Assembly: GCA_021234155.1 (NCBI GenBank)
Contig: JAJEKV010000059.1
Coordinates: 411,844 to 475,843 of the forward strand
DNA: 64,000 bases
Reading direction: 5' to 3'
DNA from: Isoetes taiwanensis
Lineage: Eukaryota > Streptophyta > Lycopodiopsida > Isoetales > Isoetaceae
Shown here: piece by piece, positions 45,861 to 57,485 of the stretch
How the letters are laid out: every line of letters starts with the position of its first letter
Position numbering within the stretch: position 1 is the first letter of the stretch
Made by a program: the position numbers and the translations under genes
The notes under the pieces: generated by a model
The model's database searches: none
Told to the model about the DNA's origin: nothing
Seen by the model: the letters and a program-made list of their open reading frames with translations, nothing else

Positions 45861-46616
45861 AAGCAAATAATAATTTAAGAGTAAAGTAAAGAAAAAAAAA
45901 AACACCAAAAAGAAAAAGAAATTGGTTGCCTTCCCTTAGCGACAAGCGAGGAGGGCTTTTAGGGTTCGCGTGTTGCCAAGAGCATGGCATGCCCCTTGCG
46001 CCGGTATTGCAGCATTTATTTTCGCCATCAGGGTGGGAATGGCACTTCTTGAAGCTTAAGGCAACTAGGGTCTCCCTTTATTAAAAGTATAACCCTCACC
46101 GTGGGTTGTTGGCCTTGGTCATGCGGTGTCGAAAGGTGTCTTGTACTTTATTAAGGGTTAGGAGAATGTTTTATCAATTCACACCCTAGTTCGATGGTGT
46201 TGTTGATGAAAGTCAGAGCACTAATATAAGGCGGCGTGTATGTTTTGATAAGCATTGATTGGTCTAGATCTTTTGAAAAAGCGTGACTGGGACAAGTCAC
46301 AATGCATTTAAAACTTACTAGCCTTGCATTTTGGCGGTAATGGTTTGGGCTATAGATCATAAATCGTGTTTTGGTCCTTTTATTTGTTACCCTATCCTTG
46401 GCCTTGCACATACATACTCATGTTAGGGTCTTAGTGTAGGAAGCGTAAAATTAGTGTTTTGTTTTGGTTAAAGTGAGTTGATTTACCCTCATGTGCTAAG
46501 CACTAAATTGAAAGTTTTATCTTTGCTTGACTTGTAGGTGTTTCTTTTTGTCGATTGCGTATTATCAGCGTGGTCGCATTTTGCTAGCACACTAGCAATC
46601 CCTTAAAACAAGCGGT

Positions 46617-46922
46617 ATGACTTCAGAAGAAAGAGCGGAAGTTAACTTGCAACCAAATGTGGCATTAGTGTCTCGAGATAGAACGCAACCGGTAGAACCA
46701 CAGTTTCTGGTACACCTTTGGAAGTCATCTTCTGCGACTGCGCAGCGTGAAAAAAGTAGACCACAACAAGCATGGTCTACTTTGAGACCAATTCATGAAG
46801 CCGGTTATTATGTCGGTTTGTGCAATGCCTCATTTCAATTTTTGGAATTGATTACTAGCGGTGAGGAAGGATGGCTAGACTACCATGCGGGGCTGGTAAA
46901 AAGATGCAAAGAGGGCTTTTAA
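46617..46922 (+). CDS. Unidentified ORF inside the hAT element (101 codons)
   Basis: It begins MTSEERAEVNLQPNVALVSR and includes a Trp/Gly-rich C-terminal half (GYYVGLCNASFQFLELITSG). Coding-like sequence continues to about 47770 in shifting frames (for example EEWYTWIVGN-like and GDLAMSLHGELKAPSRK). It runs on the strand opposite the transposase. No domain is recognised. It could be a second transposon protein or captured host sequence, broken by indels. Confidence 0.3.
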   Translation: MTSEERAEVNLQPNVALVSRDRTQPVEPQFLVHLWKSSSATAQREKSRPQQAWSTLRPIHEAGYYVGLCNASFQFLELITSGEEGWLDYHAGLVKRCKEGF

Positions 46923-49410
46923 GCTTCGAATGATGGAGCTAGAGCACGAAAAGAGTGAGCAAGAGTGGTATACATGGATAGTGGGTAATATTAGCCGCGA
47001 CCACCGGCAAATATGATCCGCGAAGTTGCAAATTTGAGTAGTCATCGCTTGAAATTTGGAGTTGAAAGAAAAAGCCCGGCCACATGGAATCTTGGCGTGG
47101 ACCATGAAAAATTGAAGAAAGAAGCCCATCAACCCCGCATCTTGTTAAGAAAGTGTTGGCACAAACCATAAAAATAAGCGTCCTGGTGAGGCGGATAGGG
47201 AGTGGGAAGCTCGTAGAAGAAGCAGATGCCAAGACTACTTGGTTTGCCATGGTAGATTCATCACAAATAATAAGCAGACAACGAATTGGTTACAGTTCAT
47301 ATGGCCTTGATGTATAAGTGCAATATTTTAGGGTCTAGTTTTATTAAGGATGAACCTTATTGTGTAAAACTTCAACATAATAATTTTTCGGCATAGTAGA
47401 ACCCAAGCTATCTTTGGAAGAACATGGGAGTCAGGGAATGCAAGTTAGGCACGGGTGTATATCTGTTGCATTGGTAGCACAACCGGCCTAGAAAGACAAG
47501 GCTTAATTTTCCCTTTTGGAATGGAGGTTAGTTGGCAACCTTCTTTACAAGTCATGGGTCCAATGCCTTTCTGGAGCTTGCATTTAAGAAGTTGATTTGT
47601 CCCCGAGTTGAGGCGGACTTGAGGACTTGAGGGCCGGGAAAGAAAGAATTATTTGTTGCCTCTAGGGTTGGGGACTTAGCAATGTCATTACATGGCGAAC
47701 TCAAAGCTCCATCAAGAAAGATATTTGCATATGGACACATCAGGGCAATATATTGCTCCATTTTGATTTATGGAAAAGGAGAAGGGATGTATTAATCCTC
47801 GGGCTGTATACATTGGCATTTGTGATTGGGGTGAAGATGGGTTGATCCACGAGGCGGGTGGAGGTAAAACGATGGCATTACAAAGGGTATGGATGGCGAA
47901 GGTAAGAAAAAATTGAGATGGAAAGGGCCGGGCATCCATATATGCATGATGATCTTTTTTTTTTTGGTAGTGGCTCGAAGGCGGTGCACCGCAAGGGTTG
48001 ACTTTGATTTACTGCAGGCGTGCATTGTCTACTACTTGGTGACTTTGCTAGTAAGCACTCCTACATGGAGTCAATAGGAAACTTGGGCGACAAGGCAAGC
48101 ATCGGAGTAATGTCGACTATTTGAAACGATGCGTTAGTCGCCAATGAGGGACAAAAACACGAAAATTTGATATGCCCTGACTACTTGACACAATGGGCGG
48201 TTTTTCATTGCTCTCAATTAAGTACCCGCCACAATTGGAATCAGTTGGATTCTTCAACTTGGCGGTGGCGACGATGCATTAGACCAAGCTGGTCCTAGTC
48301 ACTAAGCGTGCATATTCACTTACATTCAAACATCCTTGTATTACATAATATTCCAAATAAATTTATTAAACACTTATCGATGCTATTTGAAGATTATTGT
48401 CCATGTGTGTTTGTGTGGCTTTTCTTTTCTTGTGTTTTTGTGTTATTTATTGCATTGCTTTTTTATATGCCGACTATGAAAATTATAAAGACAAGAAATC
48501 AAAGCACACCTATACAAGTCGATCGGGCACCTATAGAAAGTCGGCACTCCAAATTATGTCCCCGAGACGGAGGACGAAGAATCGAACCCAATTCCACGGA
48601 ATGTGGGTGCGTCAAACAGCGAGGATCAACATGATTTTCGGTTCCCTCTAATTTGAGGGACCCCCCCTCTCCTTGGCGGCATGGCATGGGAGCGAGCAGA
48701 TGTCGAGATGTTTTTCGGAAATGGAGAAACAGCCCGGCACATGCAAGCCGAATGAGTTTCTGGTTTGGTTAAGAAAGGTTCGTCTGCGATGGATGAAGTT
48801 TCAAAAGAGGGATAATTGCACCATCCGCAGGAGGTGCATAATGTAGCGGCAGGCGGGGCGGCTATTGTCAAAGTGGGCGGGACTTCGACGATGTAATCAC
48901 AAATTTGGACAAGAATGAGTTTAAAGGAGTGGCCTAGTGGCGGGGTAAGTATAAGGCTCACGAGTGCAAGAATCTTTGTGGTTCGAGCAAAAGCGGGTTG
49001 GCGTCATGTCCAAGTGAAGGACATTTACCCCACAAGTGAGTTTAGTAAAGTTTTTGCTTGTGACAAGTACCCTACGAGCTTGTGAAGGAAGTGCACATGT
49101 AAATTATGGGAGTAGGAAATGGAGGCAAGGGAGGCGGTAGTGGCGACCGAAGAGGGTCAAACTATCCAGGAGATGGCGAGTGGGCCACATGGTGAGCCCA
49201 TCACCATTACATACCTTGTTCTTTGGCGGCTATCAACTTTGGAGGTGGCAGGGGTAGCTTGGCGGTACGGGCCGTGAATGACCTTGTGGATATTAGGGCC
49301 CAAGCGGAGGAATGAGAGAAGTCCCGGACCTAACACTTCACGAAGAGAATATTCAGCGAAGGATGCGATGCCGATGGGTATGACAAGATGGCGGCTGAAT
49401 TAGAGGGGGC
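46923..49410. other. hAT interior, broken ORFs on both strands
   Basis: Coding-like fragments appear in all frames, with GGCGG unusually frequent. A plus-strand stretch near 48520-48960 has an acidic then basic layout (ETEDEESNPIPRNV), but no family is evident. Nothing can be annotated firmly. Confidence 0.35.
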
Positions 49411-50960
49411 TAAAAAGCGGCAACTGGCGGCATTAAACTAGTGGCAACTAGCGACTTCTTCCATCGTTCATTGAAGTCTGAAGTAGTCTTTTGGCGCTTA
49501 GCATTATCAAATGGCGCGTGGGCCCATCGCGTTCTAGGAAGGATTGAATGGAGTGCCAACACCTCGGACCTTTCGATGCTTGCCCGAAGAATCAAGGGTT
49601 TTGATGGCATGACAAGCGGGTTGCATGCACCTCACAACATTTTTACACCTTTCAAAATGTCTCCCCTTAAGCATTTTTCGAAGGCGGCGACTTCTTTGTC
49701 GGTGTTTAGCGGCATTTTCCCTTCTGCCTCCTTTCCCAATCAAAAAGCTTCGTATGATTAAAGGTTGAGATAATCCAATCGCGACTTCCGGCACTCTTTC
49801 AAGGATGTAGTGGAACCAAAGCCGGAGTTTGCCGGGATTCATGAGTGCTGCTCTTATTAATAATGACTTTGTAAATGGCATAAATTGCGGCTTCTTTGTG
49901 ATGAATTTTACAAGCCCGGCGCTTTCGAATAGGATCTTTGAACCCGTGTCTTTGTGAGAACCGGTCCTTGACAATAAGTTCGAACAATAGCATTGGCAAC
50001 TAGTAGCATGCAACCACGGAAATTCGGACTCCAATAATTGACCGCTAGCTTGCAATTAGGCGTTATCCATTACAACTTGAAATATTCTCTTGGTCCAAAA
50101 CTCTCTATCCCGGCCTTTGTTTTTGAAAAATCCAATCTCAGGTCACTTGGTCGATTTTGGTTTCTCACGGTTTTCAAAAATACTTCACCCCCTGGATACC
50201 ACGATCATGAAATTAATAAGATGGTCCTTGTTTACATTGCTCCAACCATCAGTCACTAATGAAAGCTGGCGCTTCAGGTCCTGCGACACAACTTCATCTC
50301 CACCCTCTCAACCATTTTTCCATGTATTTCATCAACCATTTTATTGTTGGCATGCTTGTATGAAGGCAATCTAAAAGCGGTCCTACTTTGGCAACTTCTG
50401 GAAGGCTTCTTTCATTGCTTTGTGCTCCAAAATATGTGGAACAACCCAGCATATAAAAATGCCTCTACAACCTTCAATTCGTCTTCTTGGTTTGCTCGAT
50501 GTTAAGCAATGATCAACCCTGTTGCTGCCGTCGTCTTTCCACTATTTCAATTGTCTCTATCATTTCTGTTCTCGGGTGCTTATACCTATTGACCCTAGTC
50601 CACCCTCGATTGGTATCTTTGTCCCCAGTGAGTGGTATAGTTATCTTAAATGCGCTCCTGCCGTTTTGCTCTTGGTATTAAGTAACTTGTCTTTTCTCAT
50701 ATTATTCTTACGTTTTCATGTATCCCATCCGGTCGAGACAATCTTTCAATGGCATCCTTTCGCAAGTCGGCGATGCGGTACAAGTTGCGACACCGGCGTC
50801 TCGTTCGTAAAGATGTGAGCTCACAATTCTTGTTGGAACCATTTACCGTGAGTATCCACAAAACACACATTGCCACTCATTTACGCCAAACTCTTTCACA
50901 AACTCCCATTCTGGGCCTCTTTTCGACCCCCCCAACTCGATTGCATGGCCGGGCACGGCG
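49411..50960 (-). pseudogene. hAT transposase with BED zinc finger and DUF659, frameshifted
   Basis: Read on the minus strand. The BED finger at about 50960-50760 has WEFVKEFGVNEWQCVFCGYS and later SSHLYERDAGVATC, giving the C2-H-C ligands. Next come FLYAGLFHIF (about 50440) and LPSYKHANNKMVDEIHGKMV (about 50330). The DUF659 core at 50290-50200 has LVTDGWSNVNKDHLINFMI, with the catalytic-region Asp in TDGW. It continues with ASGQLLESEFPWLHATS (about 50045) and KFITKKPQFMPFTK through PGKLRLWFHYILERV. The C-terminal dimerisation region is not recognisable below 49410. At least five frame changes or stops break the gene. Several may be sequence errors, given the CAG/CTG problem in this part of the window. 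Confidence 0.85.
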
Positions 50961-53493
50961 GTTAAACCTCGGTGGCTTGGAGATCCCATCGATCTCTACC
51001 GTTGGATCTACTTAACTCTTGGAACTCAAGAAGTTAACACACGCATGCTTAGGTAAAGAATTTAATCTTTATACATATTCTAAGGTCCCAAGCGTATACT
51101 TGCCCATTACTCAGCAATATCCCCGCACACACAATGATTGTTCTAAATAATTATAGCTTCAAACCCATATATAATAATAATAATGGTAATAATAATCAAG
51201 TTTATTGAATAGCAATCCACACACTTCCACTCTCGCCTTTCCGAAGCTTGGCTACTTTCCGGAGCATCTCACACCTCTGCTTACACCATCAACCACGGGG
51301 TTAGTCACATGGACTAAGTGGGGATCGGGGATCTAGGATATATCTTAAAACAATCACCACAAAGCCTTAACTTAGAACAATAACTTAGCCTTACCGTAGC
51401 CTCGCCCCTGCAACCTAGGTTACTTAGTCCAACAAGCATAATCACAATGCATAATTACACCAAGCATGACCATTGCAACTTAATTCCAACATTAAAAACA
51501 CATATACAATAACCAAGCAATCATAGCATCAACATTGCAACCAATATTCCTGCGGGTGCGAGCAAGGTCAACTCATTTTGTCGGGCCCGGTGACATAAGG
51601 GTGGGGTAACCGCGTGTACACACACCATCCAGCTTGCGTCCGGCATTGGAGGACCATAGCATGTGCATGGCGTTTGTACCATATGGTACCAGCGCCGATG
51701 TTCAAATAATACCATAGCATGCAATAGCCGCGAGTCTAGACCATCGCACCTAGACTCCGGCCCGAAGGTCTATATCAAAGAATTATACTACACATAGATC
51801 ACAATACTATGAATTCCACCCAATATCAATTAGGCACATTTCCATATCAAATTTACCTTAGAAATTCCATAATTTACACCTCATGCAACAAAGGAAATCC
51901 TCATATAAACATTACTATCTCTACCATACAACATGCAATGCAGGGTGCTTAAGCAAATACAACCTTCACCAATATCTTATTACTTTTAACTAGATCAACT
52001 TCCCTTCAAATTACTACTTATAACCTTAATGGCGGTGGCTTCCATAACCCCGCTAACTAGTTTATTGAATTGGTTAATATGCAAGCTATCCATTAACCAT
52101 GCATGCCTATTCTATTCTATTCATGACCATGCTCATATGATTTAACTCCAAGTTTATACTACGTTCAAAGCAATCATTATTAAATCAACACAGCTATACA
52201 AACACTAGAAACCCCGGTGTAAGGCTTGATCCCCACCGAAATCCGCTTTTGCTTCTTTACGCACTCCTCCGAACGCTCCCGGATCTGCACGCGAACTTTC
52301 GCTCCTTGACAAGAATCATGCGCAATCTATCTCCCTTCGAATGCTTCACCATCACATAAAAGACTTCTTTCCATGGAAAACTCCTTCCCAAGAAATCAAG
52401 AATAATATTGTTTGGCTTATATAACCTAGCAATGCCCTTGCATGCATGCATGCACACACTGCATGCATGGACACATTGCATGCATGTATTCCTAGCACAT
52501 AATCATTTATTTTACCATTGAAAATGCACTCTTATATAATGGCAACGTTACTTACATCTTAATGTTGGTGCTAGGTTGCTAGGTCCGTTCACGATGCAGC
52601 GACCCGTGGGCGAGAGTTGCGGTCCAGTGGAAACACCGCCACCGGGCACCCATCGGATCCTCGCACCTCTAGAGGGTGGATGACCCGGTATTTTGCACCT
52701 CCAGAGGTAGATGCGTGACCAGTAGCCACCATTGCTCGGACCTGGCTGACAATGTCTCTTAATCTGACTCCTTGATTACACGAACTAAAGGAAGGCATAT
52801 ATATGCAAAGGAGCAAGCTCACAATGCATATGTTACGTCGACGTTCCGTGCGAGAATCAAAGGGGTTGGACAGGACCCTATAGGATATTCTATGGGCGGA
52901 TCACTAACCAAAGGCTGAAACCCTTTGGGGCGGGGTAAACTCGCGTTCAGTATCAACGCCGCTCGGTGACTAAAAGCTTGACACCTCAAAGGTGGCCGTT
53001 TCCCCAAGGAGTATTTTTGACTCAACCGGCTGGCCAACGCTCGAGGTGAATTCTATGGCTAATCCGTTTTCTCTTATATATACTAATATGAAAGCCACAA
53101 AAACAGCCAAACAATGAAGCAAATTATTTTTTGCTTAGTAACCGGGCAAAACATTTCCGAAAGAAATTTCGCTGGGTCTGTGAAAATAACAAAACCGCTC
53201 TGGAAAATAAGACGTCGGTGAAAGTTTACGCCATTTGGCTCTTCGCCGCGGGGGTAAATATTTCAAGCAGACTCTGCATGGGCGTCCACGTCTGTAGTTC
53301 TATTCCAGCGTCTGCCGAATTTAAGTGTCTGTGAAAATATTTTCGCACAGACTTGATTTTTGTTGTTTTTCGTAGACGCCGAAAATTTTCGACCTGTAAA
53401 TTTTTTTTTGCCGTATTTTTTGCATTTTTATACGGCAAATTTGTGCCGTATCATTCAATTCATACGTATTCCGTATAAAACGTACAGCGTATT
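50961..53493. other. hAT right interior, non-coding
   Basis: Presumed upstream region of the transposase. It includes a GCATGCAT-rich simple repeat at 52438-52490 and GC-richer blocks at 51530-51780 and 52570-53050. GCGTCTG-type subterminal motifs occur in 53150-53360. No ORF is supported. Confidence 0.5.
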
Positions 53494-53549
53494 GAACCTA
53501 TCCCTGGTACTTGATCTCCATTCGAATAATTTAAGCGACCAGGTATACT

Positions 53550-55480
53550 CTTTTTTTTTTAATTAAAGGCTTAAGTATATTAAAATCCATTATAGTAAAA
53601 GTTACATGCATAGCTTCGATAGCTTTTTTGAGAGAAACCTTTTTGGATAGGGTAGGTCGAGAACCCTGATCAGTACAGAACTATCAAAAGCCAAAATTAG
53701 AACATGAGAAATTCCTGATAGCTCAAAATAACAAAGTATCTAGTTTCACATGGTGATCAGAAGGTGTTCATTCACTCGAGAACCTTCTTTTCTTAGGCTC
53801 CCGAGGAGTGATCCTTTACGCCCCATACCCTTGTTGGCTGAGCAATGAGCAGTAAGGGCATTTGTATAAGTGGGCCTTCCGGGATTGAATCTGTCTTTTT
53901 ATCTTTTGCCGCGATATATATCTTTTCTCATTGAAATAGATGGTACATAGCGCTTGATTGCATTGACATTCCTCCGGTGCTCGTTAGGTACCTCGACCCC
54001 AAAGCGGAAGTAAGCCATAAGGCATTCGCATGGAGATTCATCCTTTTCCATCGACCTCTTGAACATGACATTGAGAGTATTTCACGCAAGCGAAGATAAC
54101 ATGCATTATAAGAATAGAAGTAAACATTAATTCTGGTTATCATAAACTTCCAAAACCAATTAATGTCATATTGGGCTTGTTTGATAATGGCATTGGGCCA
54201 AACAATCCTCATCCTTGAAAATCAAGCTTTTTCTTCCTTCCATTCTCCGGAGAATATATCTCCTCCATTCAACGGATTGGCGGGGAAAAAAGAGCTCAAT
54301 AGCTTGCATATTGGCTAGACCAGGAATGTTGAGCTCTGGTTTACGCTAACTCCGAATCCATTACTTAAAAGACAGTTTTTAAATAAATGTTCTTCATTTT
54401 CCGATCCGCAAACATCTCACACAGATATCAGAGTTAGACATGTTAAGCCTCCACCTCTTTCTGTTGGTACCAAGGGCTCTATGCCAAAGCTGCCACATGA
54501 ATGCCTTGATTTTTGGATGGATGGGGCTTTCCACATAAAGGTCAAATTTTTGGAGACTCTATCAGAATCAATATTCCATTTAATATGAATGGATATTTCT
54601 TGATTCCTGTTAAGATACCTGTAGGCCAAATTAACTCTGTAACCACTGAAACCATTAATATGCCAAAACTCATTAGTGTTGTGCCAATCACCAACTGCCA
54701 ACTTCTGGGAAATACTATTGAACAGATGCCTGGAGTCCTCACCCAAGTCTCTAAGGGTTGATTCCTGATAATCAAAATCATCAATAATATCCCTTATATA
54801 AATTATGCCCCTATTAGTCCACTGCTTGGTTAACTTAGGGAAGTTAGTGGCTAAGTACATACTTGGATCATCCAAAATCAAAGAGGGACTCCAAAAAATA
54901 GGCTGATCCTGAGAAAGGCCTTCTTTCCATGTATACATACCTCTAACTTTTAACCAGGCTCTGATCCATTTCTTGATAATCAAAGGCATGGGCAGGGGAC
55001 AATAAAGTCAAAAAAATCTTTGTGAGGACACTGCAATTTGAGGTTTCTCCAACCAAAAGGGTGACAATTTTCAATATAATGGGAAATGAGAACACTCACA
55101 GGATGGTTGATCTGGTTGTTGCAGGCCCTAAAAAAATATTTTGCAGCCAAAGCAGTGGCCTGCTTCTCAATATTGATAACTCCTAGACCCCCCTTACTTT
55201 TATGCTTGCAGCATTCATCCATAGAAATTGGAACCAACACCTCCTACTAGATCCACCTGCAATAAACCTTCCAATAATGCCTTGCATTTTAGCCAGAACT
55301 TTCTTAGGAGCCATGATGATGGAAGATTGGTAGACCTGAGAGGAAGAAATGAGAGGAAGATTGGTAGACCTTACATCATAGATGGCAATTATCATTAGCC
55401 AATCAGAATCCACAAGACCATACTTTTGCCTAGCCCTATTGATAATTATCCCCTTCCCCCTTCGCAATTATGGACCTCTT
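53550..55480 (-). mobile_element. 5'-truncated LINE
   Basis: A T-run at 53552-53562 gives the poly-A end on the minus strand. Above it, minus-strand ORFs encode the post-RT region (55467-55183, MAPKKVLAKMQGIIGRFIAG), then 55240-54980 with KSKGGLGVINIEKQATALAA (the conserved GGLG.. motif). A zinc-binding RT C-terminus follows (54989-54417, IKWNIDSDRVSKNLTFMWKA), and then a tail ORF at 54212-53928. Endonuclease and the RT core are missing, as is usual for incomplete reverse transcription. The segment near 55374-55447 is the source or relative of the fragments at 21735-21835 and 43578-43625. Confidence 0.82.
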
Positions 55481-55561
55481 AGTTTGCCTTACGTATCTTC
55501 TAGTACTATTAATTTTTTTAGCAGGCTTGCCTAACCCGGGGTGCAAGATATTCTGGAATTA

Positions 55562-57482
55562 CTAGTAATGGTACCCAGCCTTGCTGGGCATAAATTAGGA
55601 ACCTTTAATTTCTTTCTTTTTTTATTCTCCCTTTTTTTTTCTAACCCCGTTCTCCCTCCCTTTGCCTTCCCTTTCCCCTTCCCTTTTTTTTTTCTTTCTC
55701 TTTTTTCTTATCAGCTTTTTCCCTTCCTTTTTATCTTTCCCTGCTCTTCCCATTTTTCCACTACTCTCTTTCCCTTTCCTTTTCCCCTTCCTCTTCCTTT
55801 TCCTTTTCCTTTTCCTTTTCTCTTTCCCGTTTCTCATGCATTTTTTTCGTTCTCTTTTGCTTACCTTTTCATGTGCCCTTTTCTTCCTTTCCCCACCCTC
55901 TTCCTCTTGATCACGTGCCCTTTTCCCCATCTCTTTTCCCATTTCTCTCTCCTCTTTTCCTCATGCTCTTTTTGCTTTCCCTTCTCCTTTTTCCGCTTCC
56001 CTTTTCCTTTCAACTTTCCATTCCCTTTTCATACTTTCCCCACCCTTTTGCTTTGCGATGTTCCCTTTTCCCTTTCCTTTCTCTTTCCCCTTCCTTTACA
56101 TTTTCCCTTTCCCGTTCCCTTTCGCTTTTCATATGCCTCTTTCCATTCCCTTTTCTCAACCTTTTTTATGTACCCTTTTTCCTTCTTTCCCCATCTTCTT
56201 CCCCTTTTTCCCCTTTCCACTTTCTCCTTTCTTGTTTCTTTTTTCTTTTCCCTTTCCCATACTCTTTTTCCCTTTCTTTTTTCTATTTCCTCACCCTTTC
56301 CCTCTTCCCTTTTTTTCACCGTGCCCTTTTAAGCCTTCCTCTTTTCCTATTCCTTGCTCCCTACCCTTTTGTCTATTCTAATTTCCCCCCCACCTTTTTC
56401 CTCATTTTCCATCCTTTCCCTCTTCTTTTTTCTCGATGCTCTTTTTGCTTTCCTTTTCTCTTTCTTCACCCTTTCTCTTTTCCCTTTTTTCACGCCCTTT
56501 CCTTTTTCTCTTTTTCTCGTTCCTTTTTAAGTTTCTCTTTTTCCCTTTTCCCTGTCTCTTTTCCTTTTTACTTTTCTTTTTCCCATAGACTTTGCAACCT
56601 TTTCTTATTTTCCCTTACCTTTTTCTCCTTTTCTCACCTTTACTTCTTACCCTTCTCGCGGTGCTCTTTTTCCGTTCCCTTTCCCCCTCGTCTATTCTAT
56701 TCCTTTTTTCTATTTTCTTTTTATCTTTTCATTTTCCTTTTCTCCTTCTCTTTCCTTTTCCTCTTATCTTTCCTTTATTCCTTTTCCTTTTCCTTTTCCC
56801 TTTTCCCTTTTCCCTTTCATCGTTTTCCTTTTCCCTTCCTCTATTCCTTTTCCCTTTTCCCTTTCATCGTTTTTCCTTTTCCCTTCCCCTCTTCCTTCCC
56901 TTTCATCGTTTTTCCTTTTCCCTTCCCCTCTTCCTTTTCCCTTTTCCCTTTTCCCTTTCATCGTTTTTCCTTTTCCTTTTCCCTTTTCCCTTTTCCTTTT
57001 CCCTTTTCCCTTTCATTTTTCCCTTCCCCTTTTCCTTTTCCCTTTCCCTTTTCCCTTTTCCCTTTCATCATTTTTTCCTTTTCCCTTCCCCTTTTAGTTT
57101 CCCTTTTCCCTTTTCCCTTTCATCGTTTTTCCTTTTCCCGTCCCATTTTCCTTTTTCCTTTTCCCTTTTAGTTTTCCGTTTCCCTTTTCCATTTTTCCTT
57201 TTTCCCTTTCATCTTTTTCCTTTTCCCTTCCCTCTTCCTTTTCCATTTCCCTTTCATCGTTTTTCCTTTTCCCTTTCATCGTTTTTCCTTTTCCCTTCCC
57301 CTTCCCCTTCCCCTTTTCCCTTTTCCCTTTTCCTTTTCCTTTTCCTTTTCCCTTTCATATTGAAGCCATAGTCAAGATGAAATTTTTAGTTGAACGCACA
57401 CATCATCTCCACCATTGGTCAATCAAATCCTCGGCAAATCCGATTTAGGGTGCGGTCCATTACCTAACATTATAATATAAGA
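55562..57482 (-). mobile_element. Short Helitron with C/T-rich core, copy 1 (1,921 bp)
   Basis: On the minus strand it starts TCTTATATTATAATG (57482-57468) and ends with hairpin CCCAGC-AAG-GCTGGG (55588-55574), then ACCATTA-like spacing and CTAG (55565-55562). The flanks are A (55561) and T (57483). Between the ends lies about 1.7 kb of polypyrimidine on the plus strand, a diffuse TTTTCCC/TTTCATCG array. Its termini match the gene-bearing Helitron at 34752-38290. It has no true coding capacity; the long ORFs (over 430 codons) arise because pyrimidine-only DNA has no stop codons. Confidence 0.8.
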
Positions 57483-57485
57483 TCA

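Larger units (their letters stand above)
45259..53506 (-). mobile_element. hAT transposon (8,248 bp) with BED/DUF659 transposase remnant
   Basis: The right end is GAACCTATCCCTG (53494-53506). The left end reads CGGGGATAGGTTCTATCGC from 45259, matching the inverted terminus CAGGGATAGGTTC except for one base, in a region where CAG is often misread. Flanks are GTACTTAG (45251-45258) and GTACTTGA (53507-53514), six of eight identical, as expected for an 8-bp duplication with errors. Subterminal regions are rich in GCGTCTG and GCGTCGCC. The transposase is on the minus strand at about 49411-50960. The 215-bp MITE at 20217-20431 shares both ends. Confidence 0.82.

Noticed and set aside
46875-49000. 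Minus-strand ORFs at 46875-47250, 47712-48025 and 48626-48961 as the hAT dimerisation domain
   Set aside because: None shows the conserved hydrophobic and Trp pattern of the hAT C-terminus. They appear to be antisense shadows of plus-strand sequence.
38291-50500. Repeat-induced or methylation-deamination mutation as the cause of CAG loss
   Set aside because: The changes are mainly CAG to CGG or CG with small indels, not C-to-T or G-to-A transitions. A sequencing artefact explains them better.
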